This document shows, piece after piece, positions 63,370 through 64,000 of a stretch of 64,000 nucleotides of DNA. Numbering within the stretch: position 1 is the stretch's first letter; every line of letters begins with the position of its first letter. This DNA is from Dermacoccus abyssi (GTDB lineage: Bacteria; Actinomycetota; Actinomycetes; Actinomycetales; Dermatophilaceae): the NCBI RefSeq assembly GCF_034541975.1, contig NZ_JAVYJM010000001.1; one strand, 5' to 3'. The notes below the pieces were generated by a model. That model did no database searches, was not told the origin of the DNA, and saw nothing but the letters and a program-made list of their open reading frames with translations. Position numbers and translations under genes: made by a program.

Positions 63370-64000
63370 ATGACTGACGCACGTACCGCCTGGGGCTTCG
63401 GCCTCGCCACCGTGACCGATGACGACACCACCCTCGACACGTGGTACCCCGCCCCAGCGGTGGGCGAACCCGACGAGGACGCCGGCGCCCCGGCGGAGCT
63501 CCTCGTCCTCGAGGGCAAGGACGCCGACCGCGGCGTGACCCTGCGTGTCATGCGCACCGTCGTCGACCTCGACGCCTCCCCGCGCGACGCCTCGGACGCC
63601 TACCTGCGCCTGCACCTGCTCAGCCACCGCCTCGTCGCGCCGAACACGATCAACCTCGACGGCCTCTTCGGCGCACTCGCCAACGTCGTCTGGACGAACT
63701 TCGGCCCCTGCGCTGTCGAGGGCTTCGAGATGACGCGCGCCCGACTGCGCCAGCGCGGGCAGGTCTCGGTCTACGGCATCGACAAGTTCCCCCGCATGAC
63801 CGACTACGTCACCCCGAGCGGCGTGCGCATCGCCGACGCCGACCGCGCCCGCCTGGGCGCGCACCTGGCCGAGGGCACCACCGTCATGCACGAGGGCTTC
63901 GTCAACTTCAACGCCGGCACGCTCGGGCACTCGATGGTCGAGGGGCGCATCAGCCAGGGCGTCGTCGTCGGCAACGGGTCCGACATCGGCGGCGGAGCAT
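63370..64000 (+). CDS. dapD: Tetrahydrodipicolinate N-succinyltransferase (partial)
   Basis: 210 codons to the window edge, open. Starts ATG 63370 (MTDARTAWGFGLATVT). The N-terminal domain runs to YGIDKFPRMTDYVTPSGVR; the left-handed β-helix begins with GAHLAEGTTVMHEGFVNFNA, GTLGHSMVEGRISQGVVVG, NGSDIGGGA. This is the actinobacterial DapD type. It makes N-succinyl-2-amino-6-oxopimelate, used upstream of DapE. Confidence 0.93.
   Translation, partial: MTDARTAWGFGLATVTDDDTTLDTWYPAPAVGEPDEDAGAPAELLVLEGKDADRGVTLRVMRTVVDLDASPRDASDAYLRLHLLSHRLVAPNTINLDGLFGALANVVWTNFGPCAVEGFEMTRARLRQRGQVSVYGIDKFPRMTDYVTPSGVRIADADRARLGAHLAEGTTVMHEGFVNFNAGTLGHSMVEGRISQGVVVGNGSDIGGGA

Overview
The window is chromosomal DNA of a high-GC actinobacterium, most likely Micrococcales (Dermacoccaceae/Intrasporangiaceae-like; this placement is inference). 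The basis is strong G/C bias at codon position 3, frequent GTG starts, GTGA/ATGA gene overlaps, TGA as the main stop, WhiB7, AdnAB, UvrD2 with HRDC, DUF3107/DUF3117 and PPA1309 proteins, and gene orders resembling the Mycobacterium tuberculosis blocks Rv3193c-Rv3212 and Rv1201c-Rv1232c.

Layout. 1-3673: the 3' end of an ABC-2 permease, an EEP-family phosphohydrolase, an S4 RNA-binding protein and a secreted tail-anchored protein. 3835-12470: a decayed genomic island beside the initiator tRNA gene. It holds a 5'- and 3'-truncated SNF2 helicase pseudogene fused to a BTAD-type remnant, an intact GmrSD-like DUF262/DUF1524 nuclease, an IS3-family element, an AbiEii/AbiEi pair, a tyrosine integrase and an excisionase-like HTH gene. 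The integrase, both Abi genes and the IS orfA each carry an in-frame TAG with clear homologous sequence continuing after it; the helicase and integrase also have frameshifts. Only the GmrSD gene, the IS orfB and the small HTH gene look intact.

12474-38206: tRNA-fMet, then a conserved block: UPF0182, PPA1309, Lon-like PDZ protease, DUF2342, NUDIX, nitronate monooxygenase, M48-type protease, a ThiF-related CxxC protein, whiB7 with a long leader (80-codon uORF plus attenuator-like hairpin), uvrD2, nudC, a kinase-fold protein lacking catalytic residues, adnB/adnA, an alkyltransferase-like protein, moeZ, TetR, DUF3107, a GlsB-type membrane protein and a ferritin-like protein. DNA repair and the antibiotic/redox stress response dominate here.

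38439-50950: a RhlE-like DEAD helicase, AI-2E transporter, BCCT transporter, PHP phosphoesterase, small membrane protein, lipoprotein, ThrE-type exporter, aminopeptidase P, a Tat-exported L,D-transpeptidase and a hypothetical protein.

50947-64000: MgtE_N/CBS protein and DUF1003 protein (coupled), Mrp, TatB, the RseA/SigE pair with a candidate SigE-type promoter, an O-methyltransferase, DUF3117 (55 codons), enoyl-CoA hydratase, Tag glycosylase, DivIVA-domain protein and LOG-type protein (coupled), TetR, an amber-interrupted and 3'-truncated FMN reductase pseudogene under a palindromic operator, two coupled DUF202 proteins, dapE, and the start of dapD, which runs off the end. dapE and dapD are divergent steps of the succinylase lysine/diaminopimelate pathway.
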